In this document: positions 32,914-42,572 of the stretch, piece after piece
Numbering within the stretch: the first letter of the stretch is position 1
Layout of the letters: each line of letters begins with the position of its first letter
NCBI RefSeq assembly: GCF_014837015.1
Contig: NZ_JACSPT010000021.1
Location: forward strand, 1-50,384
Length of the DNA stretch: 50,384 nt
Source of the DNA: Acinetobacter pecorum
GTDB lineage: Bacteria; Pseudomonadota; Gammaproteobacteria; Pseudomonadales; Moraxellaceae
Direction of reading: 5' to 3'
Notes under the pieces: generated by a model
Told to the model about the DNA's origin: nothing
Database searches by the model: none
Seen by the model: the letters and a program-made list of their open reading frames with translations, nothing else
Program-made: the position numbers and the translations under genes

Positions 32914-34380
32914 TTATTCCTGATCGAGCTTCATGGGCTGAACGTCCATTTCCTGATAAGACACCAGTTTGGTTTTTTTCTTCCATTTGTAGCCAAACCA
33001 GATGGCCAGGAATAGCGGAATACTGATATAGGTCGATAATACGCCCATCCAGTGACCGGCCAAAACATCCTGATAGTTCTGACCCAGAACGACAATCGTA
33101 CACAGGATAAATGCAAACCAGGGAGCAAAAGGAAAGAATTTGGCACGATAAGCCAGATCTTCGAGTTTATATCCTTGTGCCAGATAACCTTTACGGAAGC
33201 GGTAATGGGAAATGGCAATACCGAGCCAGACGATAAAGCCGCACATTCCTGACATGTTCAGCAGCCAGTTAAAGACTTCCTGCTCACCAAAGAAAGTGGT
33301 CAGAAAGCATAGAGCTGCGATTGCAGTCGTGGCATAGAGTGCATTCATCGGCACACCACGCGGGTCCAGACGCGCAAACATTTTAGGTGCACTACCTTTA
33401 CGTGCCATATCAAAAAGCATACGTGTAGATGAATACATGCCCGAGTTACCTGCAGATAGAATGGCGGTCAAGATCACCGCATTCATGATACTGGCAGCAA
33501 AGGCAAAACCAGCTTTTTCATACAATAAGGTAAATGGAGAAAGCGCAATATCGTCGGTTGCAGCTGCCTGTAATAAACGTGGGTCATTATAGGCAATCAA
33601 TGTGCCGATAATAAAAATACACACGATATAAAACAACAGGATACGCCAGAATATCTGTTTAATGGCTACCGGAATGGTTTTCTTTGGATCTTTCGATTCA
33701 CCTGCCGCGACACCGACCATTTCGGTACCCTGAAAGGAGAATCCGGCAATCATCGCCACACCAATTAATGCCTGAAAACCACCGACAAAAGGTGCATCGC
33801 CAATGCTCCAGTTGGCAAATGCTTCTACACCCGGAGTCAGCATGATCTTCACGATCATCCAGATTCCGATGATAATAAAGGCAATGATCGCAAGGACTTT
33901 AATCAGCGAAAAGAAAAATTCAGATTCGCCAAAGCCTTTTACTGTCAGGGCATTAATCCCAAAAATAATGGCAAGGAAAATTGCGCTCCAGTACACGCCC
34001 GGTATATCGGGAAACCAGAATTTCATAATGAACTGAACGGCAACCAGCTCAAAAGCCACGGTAATGGCCCAGTTGTACCAGTAATTCCAGCCTAAAGCGA
34101 AACCAAAACCACCTTCGACATATTTGGTGCCGTAAGTGAAAAATGCACCTGAAGTCGGATTGTGCGTGGCAAGCTCCCCCAAGCTGGTCATCAGGAAATA
34201 AATCATGATCCCAATCAGTACATATGCAAGCAATGCACCACCTGGTCCAGCATTGGCAATGGTCGCACCTGAGGCCAAAAATAAACCTGTACCAATGGAT
34301 CCGCCAATGGCGATCATATTCAGATGACGAGCACCCAGCTTACGCTGCAGCTGCATCGTATTTTGCGTTTCGCTCATCAT
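32914..34380 (-). CDS. lysP: Lysine-specific permease LysP
   Basis: 488 residues with 12 predicted spans. It is an APC-superfamily amino acid permease. The match to E. coli LysP is extensive by eye: [18 protein letters not shown] at the N-terminus, [60 protein letters not shown] and [15 protein letters not shown] [10 protein letters not shown] near the end. It imports lysine with protons. Two adjacent ATGs overlap the stop of rsmC (ATGATG over TGA); AAGGA suits the second (34377) best, so MSETQ is the probable start. Expression is likely coupled to rsmC. Confidence 0.92.
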   Translation of the reverse strand: MMSETQNTMQLQRKLGARHLNMIAIGGSIGTGLFLASGATIANAGPGGALLAYVLIGIMIYFLMTSLGELATHNPTSGAFFTYGTKYVEGGFGFALGWNYWYNWAITVAFELVAVQFIMKFWFPDIPGVYWSAIFLAIIFGINALTVKGFGESEFFFSLIKVLAIIAFIIIGIWMIVKIMLTPGVEAFANWSIGDAPFVGGFQALIGVAMIAGFSFQGTEMVGVAAGESKDPKKTIPVAIKQIFWRILLFYIVCIFIIGTLIAYNDPRLLQAAATDDIALSPFTLLYEKAGFAFAASIMNAVILTAILSAGNSGMYSSTRMLFDMARKGSAPKMFARLDPRGVPMNALYATTAIAALCFLTTFFGEQEVFNWLLNMSGMCGFIVWLGIAISHYRFRKGYLAQGYKLEDLAYRAKFFPFAPWFAFILCTIVVLGQNYQDVLAGHWMGVLSTYISIPLFLAIWFGYKWKKKTKLVSYQEMDVQPMKLDQE

Positions 34381-35411
34381 GATTCCTTAACATTTTTTTG
34401 AGTGCTGGCGAAGAGCACTTTAAAGCCTTGTTGATCCGCTTTCACTGTGCAGCTACCAAAGTTTTGTTCAATCAGGGTAGGATAGTTCAAGAAACGGTTG
34501 GCCACGATCCAAAGCTCGCCGCCTGATTTTAAATGACGACGCGAGGTTTTACATAAGGTTTCACTTGCTGTGTAATCGGTCTCGATTCCCATATGAAAAG
34601 GCGGATTACTGACAATGGCATGGAGGAACAAGGGTGCATCCTCAATGCCTGTAACCGCTTTGATTTCAATCTGTTCAGGAGTAAGCTGGTTTTCTTCAAA
34701 TGTCATTTGTGTAGAAACCAGTGCAAAGGCATCAACATCCATGGCAAAAATCCGGTTTTTCGGATTCAACTTTGCCAGATACGCGCTAATCACCCCCGCA
34801 CCACAACCAAAGTCAGCAATTTTACCTGAAGTGACTTGTGACAAATAAGGCAATAGCGTAGCAGTTCCTACATCCAAACGGTTTTGACTAAAGACGCCTG
34901 GAAGTGCACAAATAATTAAGTCACCATTTGGTGTAGATACGGTATAACGCTGTGCCCAGTCTGCAAGTGCTTTTTTCTCGACCGTATGGTCTAAAACCAA
35001 TTGCCAAAGCTGGCAATGACGTGCGCTGTCAAGTTTGAGAGTTTTACCAAAAGGCTGCAACTGTTTGGCTGCGCGTTCTATCCCGCCTTTCTTTTCACCG
35101 ACCAGAAAAATACTGCTGCCCGGTTTAAGCTGCGCTGCCACAGTGTGCAGTAAATAATTCAACAGTTCTTTAGACTTGGGTACAAAAATAACTGCCTGAT
35201 CAAATTCAGCTTCAGGCATTTCTGCACCAAAATGCACATCTGCTTGTTGTGACTGGAAATATTGAAAATCGTTAAAATTCCATGTCCAGACAGCCGGATT
35301 GATAGAGGCATCGAATTCAGCGAGCAGATTATCTGTCGGTGCATTAATCAGTAAGATGCGACCCGACAAAAAATCATATTGTCTTAATAAAACTTCGCTT
35401 TTAGGATCCAT
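34377..35411 (-). CDS. rsmC: 16S rRNA (guanine-1207-N2)-methyltransferase
   Basis: 344 residues, the RsmC length (E. coli 343). It has two methyltransferase-like halves. The N-terminal half is degenerate; the C-terminal half is active, with [15 protein letters not shown] (199-213) for SAM and VSNPPFHMG (267-275) as the catalytic NPPF motif. [14 protein letters not shown] and [13 protein letters not shown] agree closely with RsmC. It methylates G1207 of 16S rRNA in the 30S subunit. GGAGAG lies before the ATG. It overlaps lysP at its 3' end by up to 4 bases, an unusual partner with no evident functional link. Confidence 0.92.
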   Translation of the reverse strand: MDPKSEVLLRQYDFLSGRILLINAPTDNLLAEFDASINPAVWTWNFNDFQYFQSQQADVHFGAEMPEAEFDQAVIFVPKSKELLNYLLHTVAAQLKPGSSIFLVGEKKGGIERAAKQLQPFGKTLKLDSARHCQLWQLVLDHTVEKKALADWAQRYTVSTPNGDLIICALPGVFSQNRLDVGTATLLPYLSQVTSGKIADFGCGAGVISAYLAKLNPKNRIFAMDVDAFALVSTQMTFEENQLTPEQIEIKAVTGIEDAPLFLHAIVSNPPFHMGIETDYTASETLCKTSRRHLKSGGELWIVANRFLNYPTLIEQNFGSCTVKADQQGFKVLFASTQKNVKES

Positions 35412-35428
35412 AGGTATCTCTCCAATAT

Positions 35429-35467
35429 AAAGAACACTGCCTAAGCCTGACCTAGACAGTGTTCTTT
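35429..35467. repeat. Hairpin between the permease and rsmC
   Basis: AAAGAACACTG (35429-35439) and CAGTGTTCTTT (35457-35467) are perfect complements around a 17-base loop. No good U run follows on the minus strand, so it is a weak terminator, attenuator or processing site for transcripts passing from the permease gene into rsmC. Confidence 0.6.
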
Positions 35468-35477
35468 GGACATGAAA

Positions 35478-36848
35478 TTACTTCTTTGTTTCAGGAAGTA
35501 CCACATTCAGAATAAGGGCAGCGATACCACCAGTGGCAACGCCTGAGCTAAAGATATTACGGAATAACTCAGGAAGATGCTCAAGAATTTGTGGAACTTG
35601 TGCAACACCTAAACCCAGTGCCAGTGAAATCGCAATAATCAGCAGGGCGCGACGGTCCAGATTTACACCAGACAGAATGTTAATACCAGAGGCTGCGACT
35701 GCGCCAAACATGACCATGACTGCGCCGCCCAGTACCGCTTGTGGAACGGCCTGAATAATACCAGCAACTGCAGGCAACAAACCAAGAATAACCAGCAAAG
35801 CAGCAATCCAGATGCCGACATAACGACTTGCTACGCCCGTCAACTGGATTACGCCATTATTTTGTGCAAATACTGAACTAGGGAAGGTATTAAAAATACC
35901 GGCAAGGAATGAATTCGCGCCATTGACCAGTACACCGCCTTTAATGCGCTGCATCCATTTTGGACCATCAACTGGTTGATTGGAAAGCTTTGAAGTCGCA
36001 GTGATATCACCAATCGCTTCTAAAGAGGTCACCAGGTAAATAAATGCCATCGGAATAAACAGGCTCCAGGAGAAGCTTAAACCGAAATGCATGGGAGTCG
36101 GAATTTGTACCAGAGGTGCATCTTTTAAGCCGGAAAAATCCAGATGGCCCATAAAGCCCGCCAGGATATAACCACAAACCAGAGCGATCAAAATGGCAGA
36201 ACTTTTTACCCAGGTAATCCGGATACGGTTCAGAATAATAATCAGCGCCAGAACGGTACAAGACATGATCAGGTTATCGGCATTGGCAAAAGTTTTATCG
36301 CTCATGGCCTGATAACCACCGCCCATGCTGATTAAACCTTCTTTAATCAGGGTTAAGCCAATCAGGAGTACGACAATTCCAGTGACCAAAGGGGTAATCA
36401 GTTTTTTGATCCAAGGCAGAATTTGTGACACGCCCATTTCAATGAATGCACCTGCAATCACTACACCAAAGATAGACGCCATTACTGCTTCTACAGGTGT
36501 ACCCGCAGCCACCATGGCTGACCCAATACCAATAATTGGACCGATGAAGTTGAAACTGGTTCCCTGAACGATCAGCAGACCGGCACCAAATGGCCCTACT
36601 TTTTTAGACTGTAAAAAAGTCGCGATACCCGAGATCACCAGAGACATGGATAAAATCATGTTGGTGTCTTCTTTGGAAACACCAAGCGCCAGACAAATCA
36701 GCAGGCCAGGGGTCACAATCGGGACAATAATCGCTAATAAATGCTGGAAAGCAGCTAGAAAAGCAATCAGGGGTTTTGGACGATCATCCAGACCGTATAC
36801 CAGGTCGAGTTGATCTTTAGAAGGAGGAGATTGATTAAAATCAGACAT
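35478..36848 (-). CDS. NCS2 nucleobase:cation symporter, XanP-like
   Basis: 456 residues, 12-14 predicted spans. NCS2 family signatures include AAFQHLLAIIVPIVTPGLLIC near the N-terminus (with the conserved QH), QGTSFNFIGPIIGIG (the substrate-site region), ITPLVTGIVVLLIGLTLIKEG and FNTFPSSVFAQNNGVIQLTGVASR. The order and local sequence most resemble E. coli XanP, a xanthine-proton symporter; uric acid transport is the alternative. There is no purine catabolic gene nearby. No strong ribosome binding site is visible. It lies upstream of rsmC in the same direction, separated by a hairpin. Confidence 0.9.
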   Translation of the reverse strand: MSDFNQSPPSKDQLDLVYGLDDRPKPLIAFLAAFQHLLAIIVPIVTPGLLICLALGVSKEDTNMILSMSLVISGIATFLQSKKVGPFGAGLLIVQGTSFNFIGPIIGIGSAMVAAGTPVEAVMASIFGVVIAGAFIEMGVSQILPWIKKLITPLVTGIVVLLIGLTLIKEGLISMGGGYQAMSDKTFANADNLIMSCTVLALIIILNRIRITWVKSSAILIALVCGYILAGFMGHLDFSGLKDAPLVQIPTPMHFGLSFSWSLFIPMAFIYLVTSLEAIGDITATSKLSNQPVDGPKWMQRIKGGVLVNGANSFLAGIFNTFPSSVFAQNNGVIQLTGVASRYVGIWIAALLVILGLLPAVAGIIQAVPQAVLGGAVMVMFGAVAASGINILSGVNLDRRALLIIAISLALGLGVAQVPQILEHLPELFRNIFSSGVATGGIAALILNVVLPETKK

Positions 36849-37022
36849 GTGTCAATGCAAAATAAGGCTGGATGGCGCTATTCTAATCGAGTTACACGTC
36901 TTTACAAAATCAAAAAAGCCTCGACCAGACAAAAAAAGTTGAGGAGTAGGGCTACAGTGACTATAAAAGTTTTGTATTTTTCTGTATAATTTGCCCTCAA
37001 ATTACACACGCATTGAATTTAC

Positions 37023-38861
37023 ATGTCAGATATTAAAACTCTCCGTAACATCGCCATTATTGCGCACGTCGATCATGGTAAAACCACTCTTGTAGACAAA
37101 CTTTTGCAACAATCAGGTGCTCTCGGTGATCGCGCGGGTGAGATCGAGCGTGTCATGGATTCCGGTGCTATTGAAAGTGAACGTGGTATTACCATTCTTG
37201 CAAAAAATACTGCAATCAAATGGTTAGATGAACGTACCAATACTGAATACCGCATTAACATCGTGGACACCCCGGGACACGCCGACTTCGGTGGTGAAGT
37301 TGAACGTGTAATGTCGATGGTTGACTGCGTACTTCTTCTTGTAGATTCACAAGAAGGCCCGATGCCACAAACACGTTTCGTAACGCAAAAAGCATTCGCA
37401 CGTGGTTTAAAACCAATCGTAATTATTAACAAAGTAGACAAGCCAAGCGCGCGTCCAGACTGGGTAATTGACCAAGTATTTGATTTGTTTGATAATTTGG
37501 GTGCTTCTGACGAACAGTTAGACTTCCCGGTTGTTTATGCTTCAGGCCTTCGTGGTGTTGCTGGTCCTTCTCCAGAAGAACTTGCTGAAGACATGACTCC
37601 GTTGTTCCAAACGATTGTAGATATCGTTGAACCACCAAAAGTTGACGTTGATGGTCCATTCCAAATGCAAGTGTCTTCACTTGACTATAACAGCTTCGTT
37701 GGTGTTATCGGTATTGGTCGTATTCAACGTGGTTCAGTAAAATTGAATACGCAAGTCACTGTAATCGATAAAGAGGGCAAAACACGTAACGGCCGTATCT
37801 TAAAAATCATGGGTTATCATGGTCTAGATCGCGTTGACGTTGAAGAAGCTTCTGCAGGCGATATCGTTTGTGTAACAGGTATCGATGCACTCAACATTTC
37901 TGACACCATTTGTGATCCGAAAAATGTTGAAGCTTTACCTCCATTATCTGTAGATGAGCCTACAGTATCGATGACCTTCCAGGTAAACAACTCACCGTTT
38001 GCTGGTAAAGAAGGTAAATTCGTGACTTCACGTAATATCCGTGAACGTCTAGACCGCGAATTGATTCACAACGTAGCACTTCGCGTTGAAGATACTGACA
38101 GTCCGGACCGTTTTAAAGTGTCTGGTCGTGGTGAACTTCACCTTTCAGTTCTGATTGAAAACATGCGCCGTGAAGGCTTCGAGATGGGTGTATCCCGTCC
38201 GCAAGTAATCATCAAAGAAATTGATGGTGAAAAACAAGAGCCATACGAGAACGTAACGTTTGACGTTGAAGAACAGCATCAAGGTGCTGTAATGGAACAA
38301 ATGGGTTTCCGTAAAGGTGAAATGACCAATATGGAAGTTGACGGTAAAGGCCGTATCCGTATTGAAGCAACTGTTCCTTCACGTGGCTTGATTGGTTTCC
38401 GTTCTGAATTCCTGACCATGACTTCTGGTACAGGGATCATGACATCAAGCTTCTCGCATTACGGTCCAATGAAACAAGGTACTGTTGCGAAACGTCAAAA
38501 CGGTGTATTGATTTCTATGGTTCAAGGTACTTGCTTGGGCTATGCATTGTTTACGCTTCAAGACCGCGGTCGTCTATTCGCTAAACCTCAGTTAGAAGTT
38601 TACGAAGGTATGATCATCGGTATTAACTCTCGTTCAGACGACATGACAGTTAACCCGACTAAAGCGAAACAGTTAACGAACGTACGTGCATCTGGTACAG
38701 ATGAAGCGTTAACACTTGTTCCTGCAATTGAATATACGCTTGAACAAGCGCTTGAATTCATTGAAGATGATGAGTTAGTAGAAGTAACACCGAAGTCAAT
38801 CCGTATCCGTAAGCGTTTCTTGACTGAAAACGAACGTAAACGTAACCGTTCTGGTAAATAA
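37023..38861 (+). CDS. typA: Translational GTPase TypA/BipA
   Basis: 612 residues, family length about 605-610. Ribosome-binding GTPase that helps 50S assembly and growth under cold or stress. G motifs: G1 AHVDHGKT (14-21), G2 with ERGITI (53-58), G3 DTPGH (82-86) and G4 NKVDK (136-140). Domain II begins near 205, followed by EF-G-like III and V domains and the TypA-specific C-terminal domain (KRQNGVLISMVQGTCLGYALF). A TATAAT at 36985-36990 lies 33 bases before the start. Biased codon use suggests strong expression. It ends before a 15-bp terminator stem. Confidence 0.97.
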   Translation: MSDIKTLRNIAIIAHVDHGKTTLVDKLLQQSGALGDRAGEIERVMDSGAIESERGITILAKNTAIKWLDERTNTEYRINIVDTPGHADFGGEVERVMSMVDCVLLLVDSQEGPMPQTRFVTQKAFARGLKPIVIINKVDKPSARPDWVIDQVFDLFDNLGASDEQLDFPVVYASGLRGVAGPSPEELAEDMTPLFQTIVDIVEPPKVDVDGPFQMQVSSLDYNSFVGVIGIGRIQRGSVKLNTQVTVIDKEGKTRNGRILKIMGYHGLDRVDVEEASAGDIVCVTGIDALNISDTICDPKNVEALPPLSVDEPTVSMTFQVNNSPFAGKEGKFVTSRNIRERLDRELIHNVALRVEDTDSPDRFKVSGRGELHLSVLIENMRREGFEMGVSRPQVIIKEIDGEKQEPYENVTFDVEEQHQGAVMEQMGFRKGEMTNMEVDGKGRIRIEATVPSRGLIGFRSEFLTMTSGTGIMTSSFSHYGPMKQGTVAKRQNGVLISMVQGTCLGYALFTLQDRGRLFAKPQLEVYEGMIIGINSRSDDMTVNPTKAKQLTNVRASGTDEALTLVPAIEYTLEQALEFIEDDELVEVTPKSIRIRKRFLTENERKRNRSGK

Positions 38862-38886
38862 TCTGTAGATTATTGGCCCGCTTACT

Positions 38887-38922
38887 AAAAACCGTAATCT
38901 TTTCGAAGATTACGGTTTTTTT
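38887..38922 (+). terminator. typA terminator
   Basis: AAAAACCGTAATCTT (38887-38901) and its perfect complement (38906-38920), loop TTCG, then Ts. Fifteen base pairs with a stable UUCG tetraloop. Confidence 0.93.
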
Positions 38923-39040
38923 ATATTTACGCTATGCTCACATCGTAATTTATTAAATCGTATTAAACTAAGTCAAAATTAGAAGTTTCTAGTCAGGTAT
39001 AATTTAGCCCAAAACTTGAAAATAAAATATGGGAGCAGAC

Positions 39041-39484
39041 ATGAGTATTATTCAAGAATTTAAAGAGTTCGCCATCAAAGGCAACGTGATGGATCTGGCG
39101 ATTGGTGTCATCATTGGCGGTGCATTCAATAAAATCATCGACTCGATGGTCAAAGACATTGTTATGCCGGTAATCAGCTGGATTTTAGGCGGAGATGTTG
39201 ACTATTCCAACTGGTTCCTGGTACTGGGGGATAATCCGAATAATGTCACGACTCTCGCTCAGGCCCAAGCGGCTGGCCTAAACGTTTTTGCTTATGGTAA
39301 CTTTTTGACTATTCTGATCAATTTCTTGTTATTGGCTTGGGTGGTATTCCTGTTAGTTAAAGCGATGAACAAGTTGCGCCGTAAGCAGGAAGCAGAACCT
39401 ACTACGGAAGAGACTCCGGAAGATGTCGCATTGTTACGTGAAATTCGTGACGAGTTAAAAAAACGTCCTGATCCTGAAGCTTAA
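39041..39484 (+). CDS. mscL: Large-conductance mechanosensitive channel
   Basis: 147 residues from ATG at 39041 ([29 protein letters not shown]), which has GGGAG 5-6 bases upstream; an ATG four codons earlier is less likely. Two membrane spans (about 15-40 and 75-100) flank a periplasmic loop, and a charged cytoplasmic helix ends the protein ([15 protein letters not shown]). The pore-lining first helix is typical of MscL, which opens under extreme turgor to release solutes. Single gene between terminators. Confidence 0.95.
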   Translation: MSIIQEFKEFAIKGNVMDLAIGVIIGGAFNKIIDSMVKDIVMPVISWILGGDVDYSNWFLVLGDNPNNVTTLAQAQAAGLNVFAYGNFLTILINFLLLAWVVFLLVKAMNKLRRKQEAEPTTEETPEDVALLREIRDELKKRPDPEA

Positions 39485-39496
39485 GTTCCAGGGATT

Positions 39497-39526
39497 AAAA
39501 AACGGCGCCTATTGCGCCGTTTTTTA
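39497..39526 (+). terminator. mscL terminator
   Basis: AAAAAACGGCGC (39497-39508) pairs with GCGCCGTTTTTT (39514-39525), loop CTATT. Located 12 bases after the stop. Confidence 0.9.
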
Positions 39527-39670
39527 ATTTTCCTCTGCGGCTGCGGCCAAGAGATGAGACACATTGTTTTGCAAGAGGAGAGCTTAAATATAATCTAATT
39601 TATTTAAATATCTCGTTAGCCTTGCTGCTGACTATATTCCTCACCTCCAAAAGGAAGAAAGGAAAAATAT

Positions 39671-39955
39671 TTAGAAATCTGCCCGAAACTTAATTTCGAC
39701 TAAATGGAAACCAAACTGGCTTTTGACCGGGCCATGCAATACCCGTTCTGCTGCAGTAAAAACCAGTTTATCAATCACTGGAACCAGCTGACCTTTTTTG
39801 ATTTCACCCAGCTCACCACCACGTTTGGCAGAATTACAGGTCGAATACTGTTTGGCAATTTTATTAAAATCTGCACCACTTAAAATCTTCTTTTTAAGCT
39901 GTTCTGCAGTTTCTTTGTCTTTGACCAGAATATGACGCACAATGGCTGTTTTCAT
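39671..39955 (-). CDS. Parvulin-type peptidyl-prolyl isomerase (PpiC-like)
   Basis: 94 residues from ATG at 39955. One parvulin domain without signal peptide: VRHILVKDKETAEQL, GADFNKIAKQYSTC, KRGGELGEIKKGQLVP and GPVKSQFGFHLVEI, matching E. coli PpiC in length and sequence. It would catalyse cis-trans isomerisation of prolyl bonds in the cytoplasm. The start overlaps the mutM stop (ATGA), so the two are translationally coupled; the frame extension inside mutM is not coding for this protein. Confidence 0.9.
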   Translation of the reverse strand: MKTAIVRHILVKDKETAEQLKKKILSGADFNKIAKQYSTCNSAKRGGELGEIKKGQLVPVIDKLVFTAAERVLHGPVKSQFGFHLVEIKFRADF

Positions 39956-40812
39956 GACTTTTTCCCTCGTACAGTTGCCATTTTTTTGACAGGGAGCTGG
40001 AGCTTTTTCAAAGGTTGGCATTCAGGACAAAAAACAGAAGCCCGTTGCCCCAATTTAATATTTTCAAGCGTAGTTTCACAGTTCACGCACATTTCACCAG
40101 CGCGGCCATAAGCCAGCAAGGTTTGCTGGAAATAGCCATTTTCGCCCATGGCATTGGTGTAGTCTCTTAAGGTTGAACCACCCAGATCAATCGCCTGCTT
40201 CAAGATACGTTTAATTTCCAGCACCAACTTTTCAACCTGCATTAAACTTAAAGTCGAGGCTGGTTGTGCAGGGTGAATACCCAGATTAAACAGACTCTCA
40301 GTCGCATAAATATTGCCTACGCCCACCACCACATGGTTATCCATAATTGCAACTTTGGTGCCAACATTTTTATTCTTCAGTTTTTCAAACAAATACTCGG
40401 CATTAAAGCTCTCACTTAAGGGTTCTGGTCCCAAGGTATCAATCAGTTTGCTTTGGGATTGGGCATCTAGCCAAAGAATACAGCCAAAACGGCGCGGGTC
40501 GTGATAACGCAGTTCGATATCTTCAAACTGGATAATCAGATGGTCATGTTTGCGTAATTCTTCCGTGCTCTCGCATAGACGGAAACTCCCAGACATGCCC
40601 AAATGCCAGAGCATCGTCTCATGTTCAAACTCTGCCAGAATATATTTGGAACGGCGACTAAGCTTGAGCAATTTCTGTCCCACCAGCCTGTCTATATTTT
40701 CCGGAATAGGCCAACGTAAACTTGACTGGCGCACTTCAACACGTTTCACGCGTTGTTCCAATAAGGGTAATAAACTGATTTTAGTGGTTTCAACTTCTGG
40801 TAATTCAGGCAT
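39952..40812 (-). CDS. mutM: Formamidopyrimidine-DNA glycosylase
   Basis: 286 residues, slightly longer than usual (~270). It removes 8-oxoguanine and formamidopyrimidines and cuts the strand by beta/delta elimination. The mature N-terminus MPELPEVETT supplies Pro2 (Schiff-base nucleophile) and Glu3. Lys56 (SRRSKYILA) is the conserved base contact. A C-terminal zinc finger has Cys242, Cys245, Cys262 and Cys265. Some 20 basic residues follow the finger (LPVKKMATVRGKKS), accounting for the extra length. It overlaps the parvulin gene by four bases. Confidence 0.96.
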   Translation of the reverse strand: MPELPEVETTKISLLPLLEQRVKRVEVRQSSLRWPIPENIDRLVGQKLLKLSRRSKYILAEFEHETMLWHLGMSGSFRLCESTEELRKHDHLIIQFEDIELRYHDPRRFGCILWLDAQSQSKLIDTLGPEPLSESFNAEYLFEKLKNKNVGTKVAIMDNHVVVGVGNIYATESLFNLGIHPAQPASTLSLMQVEKLVLEIKRILKQAIDLGGSTLRDYTNAMGENGYFQQTLLAYGRAGEMCVNCETTLENIKLGQRASVFCPECQPLKKLQLPVKKMATVRGKKS

Positions 40813-41210
40813 AACACATCGCTGGCGAGGGAGATGCAGCTAATATTGGGTGAATCGGCCAGGATTGCAAGCATTAATCTAAAGGAAATAATTGGAAAAT
40901 AACTGGATACCCCATATTTATTTAAGCTGTATTTTATTTGAAAAATGAACTTTATTTTTAGGTCTCTCTAGCAGAATTTTAGTTGAATAAACCTAACGAG
41001 AAAATTGGTTAAATTATAAGAATTTGAAAAATATATAAATAATTTAAAATATCAAAATAAAAATTATATTTTTATATTTAAATTATAACTAAAAGTTTAA
41101 TCAATAATAAAAAAAATGCTGAGAATTTATATGAAAATTTATGTAACTTCATGTGCCTGAAAGCAATTTTTAAAACCTTGCTTGTTTTTCTCCTTATGTT
41201 CGGGTTTTAC
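40813..41210. other. AT-rich intergenic region upstream of the OprB-type porin
   Basis: About 400 bases; 40980-41140 is nearly pure A and T. No gene is supported: the frame upstream of the porin start (41151-41210) lacks a ribosome binding site and adds a second hydrophobic stretch. A divergent promoter pair is expected but no clear -35/-10 pair could be chosen. It would be a typical target for H-NS-like silencing. Confidence 0.5.
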
Positions 41211-42479
41211 ATGAAATATTTAGGTCTAGCACTATTGCCTTTGTTGGCTGCCATGACAACCGCACAAGCGGAAACTGCATTTGACCCACAAGGTCAGTAT
41301 TTACTGGGGGACTGGAATGGTCAACGTACAAAAATGGCCCAACAGGGGATCAAATTTGAAGCCAATCTGTTAACCGATACTGCATATCTTGCTGATGGTG
41401 GCCGTAATGAAGGTGCAGATCCATTAACTTCTGCCCAATTATGGCTGGGTACTCAACTGGACATGGAAAAACTGGCAGGATGGGAAGGGGTCACTATACG
41501 TGCCGCGATGACTGCACGTCAGGGGCAAAGTACCTCTATTCGTGATTTGCAGGATCCTAATGCCCCACAGTTGGCAAATGTACAAGGCACTTTTGGACGC
41601 GGTAATCAGGATAGCCGCCTGAGCGAGCTGTCCATTGAGAAGAATTTTAAAGACCAGGGGCTCAGTATTAAGGCAGGCCGTCTTGGTCTGGGCATGGATT
41701 TTAATGTCATGGCCTGTGATTTTGCCAGTACGGCATTCTGTGCAGCGCAAATGGGCAAATGGCAGGGCAATATCTGGATGAATACGCCAGTTGCACAATG
41801 GGGTGCACGGGTGAAGCAGCAAGTGGCCCCTGAACTCGCGATACAAGTTGGTGTCTACGAGTTTAATCCAGACAATGGTAATGGTGCCAAAGAAGGTCAA
41901 GGCTGGAGTCTGGATACCGACCATGCCGATGGCGTAACCATTCCTGCAGAAATCGTATGGACACCGAAATCATTGGTGAATGGCTTGCCAGGCAGTTACC
42001 GTATCGGCGGGATGTACAATACTGCTGATGAGGTTGCCAACCAGAAAGATATTGCCAATCCTGCAGATGCCAAAAACCGTACCTTTGCAGGCTGGTTAGC
42101 AGTGGAACAACAGATAACGTCTACAGGTCAGGGCCGCCAGGGTCTGCATTCATTTGCCAACTTTACCTGGCATGACCGCGATACTAACAAAGTGGATAAT
42201 TCACAACAAATTGGTGTGAAATATATCGGTTTGGTTGACACTCAGCCAAATGATATTCTGGGCTTGGCGGTTAACCGTCTGCATGTCAATCATCGCTTCG
42301 CAGATTCGCGTCCAGCTTTGAATGCAGATGCAGAATACAATATTGAACTGAACTATAGCTATAATGCAACAAAGTGGCTGATGCTACGTCCAAACCTGCA
42401 ATATGTGGTGAATCCAGGATCAAGCAATAACGTAGATAATGCGCTGGTGCTCGGTTTAAGCAGTCGGCTGATCTTCTAA
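41211..42479 (+). CDS. Carbohydrate-selective porin, OprB family
   Basis: 422 residues from ATG at 41211, chosen because it begins a good signal peptide (MKYLGLALLPLLAAMTTAQA, then ETAFDPQG). The mature protein starts with QYLLGDWNGQRTKMAQQGIKFEANLLTD, the OprB N-terminal hallmark, and alternates polar and aromatic strands through to the C-terminal LVLGLSSRLIF ending in Phe, the BAM recognition signal. OprB porins take up glucose and other sugars across the outer membrane. An in-frame start at 41151 would give a 442-residue form and cannot be fully excluded. The AT-rich upstream region may control it. Confidence 0.9.
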   Translation: MKYLGLALLPLLAAMTTAQAETAFDPQGQYLLGDWNGQRTKMAQQGIKFEANLLTDTAYLADGGRNEGADPLTSAQLWLGTQLDMEKLAGWEGVTIRAAMTARQGQSTSIRDLQDPNAPQLANVQGTFGRGNQDSRLSELSIEKNFKDQGLSIKAGRLGLGMDFNVMACDFASTAFCAAQMGKWQGNIWMNTPVAQWGARVKQQVAPELAIQVGVYEFNPDNGNGAKEGQGWSLDTDHADGVTIPAEIVWTPKSLVNGLPGSYRIGGMYNTADEVANQKDIANPADAKNRTFAGWLAVEQQITSTGQGRQGLHSFANFTWHDRDTNKVDNSQQIGVKYIGLVDTQPNDILGLAVNRLHVNHRFADSRPALNADAEYNIELNYSYNATKWLMLRPNLQYVVNPGSSNNVDNALVLGLSSRLIF

Positions 42480-42503
42480 AAAGTGATGCTTCACGTTATA
42501 ACT

Positions 42504-42530
42504 AAACAGGCTTATTAAAGCCTGTTTTTT
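42504..42530 (+). terminator. Terminator after the OprB-type porin
   Basis: AAACAGGCTT (42504-42513) pairs with AAGCCTGTTT (42518-42527), loop ATTA, followed by further Ts. Confidence 0.85.
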
Positions 42531-42572
42531 ATTGCCCGATCATACTTGACATGAAGAAAGAGGGAATGCCAC

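Noticed and set aside
41439..41924. 161-codon minus-strand frame inside the OprB-type porin gene
   Set aside because: No ribosome binding site and no family signature; the porin on the other strand explains the sequence.
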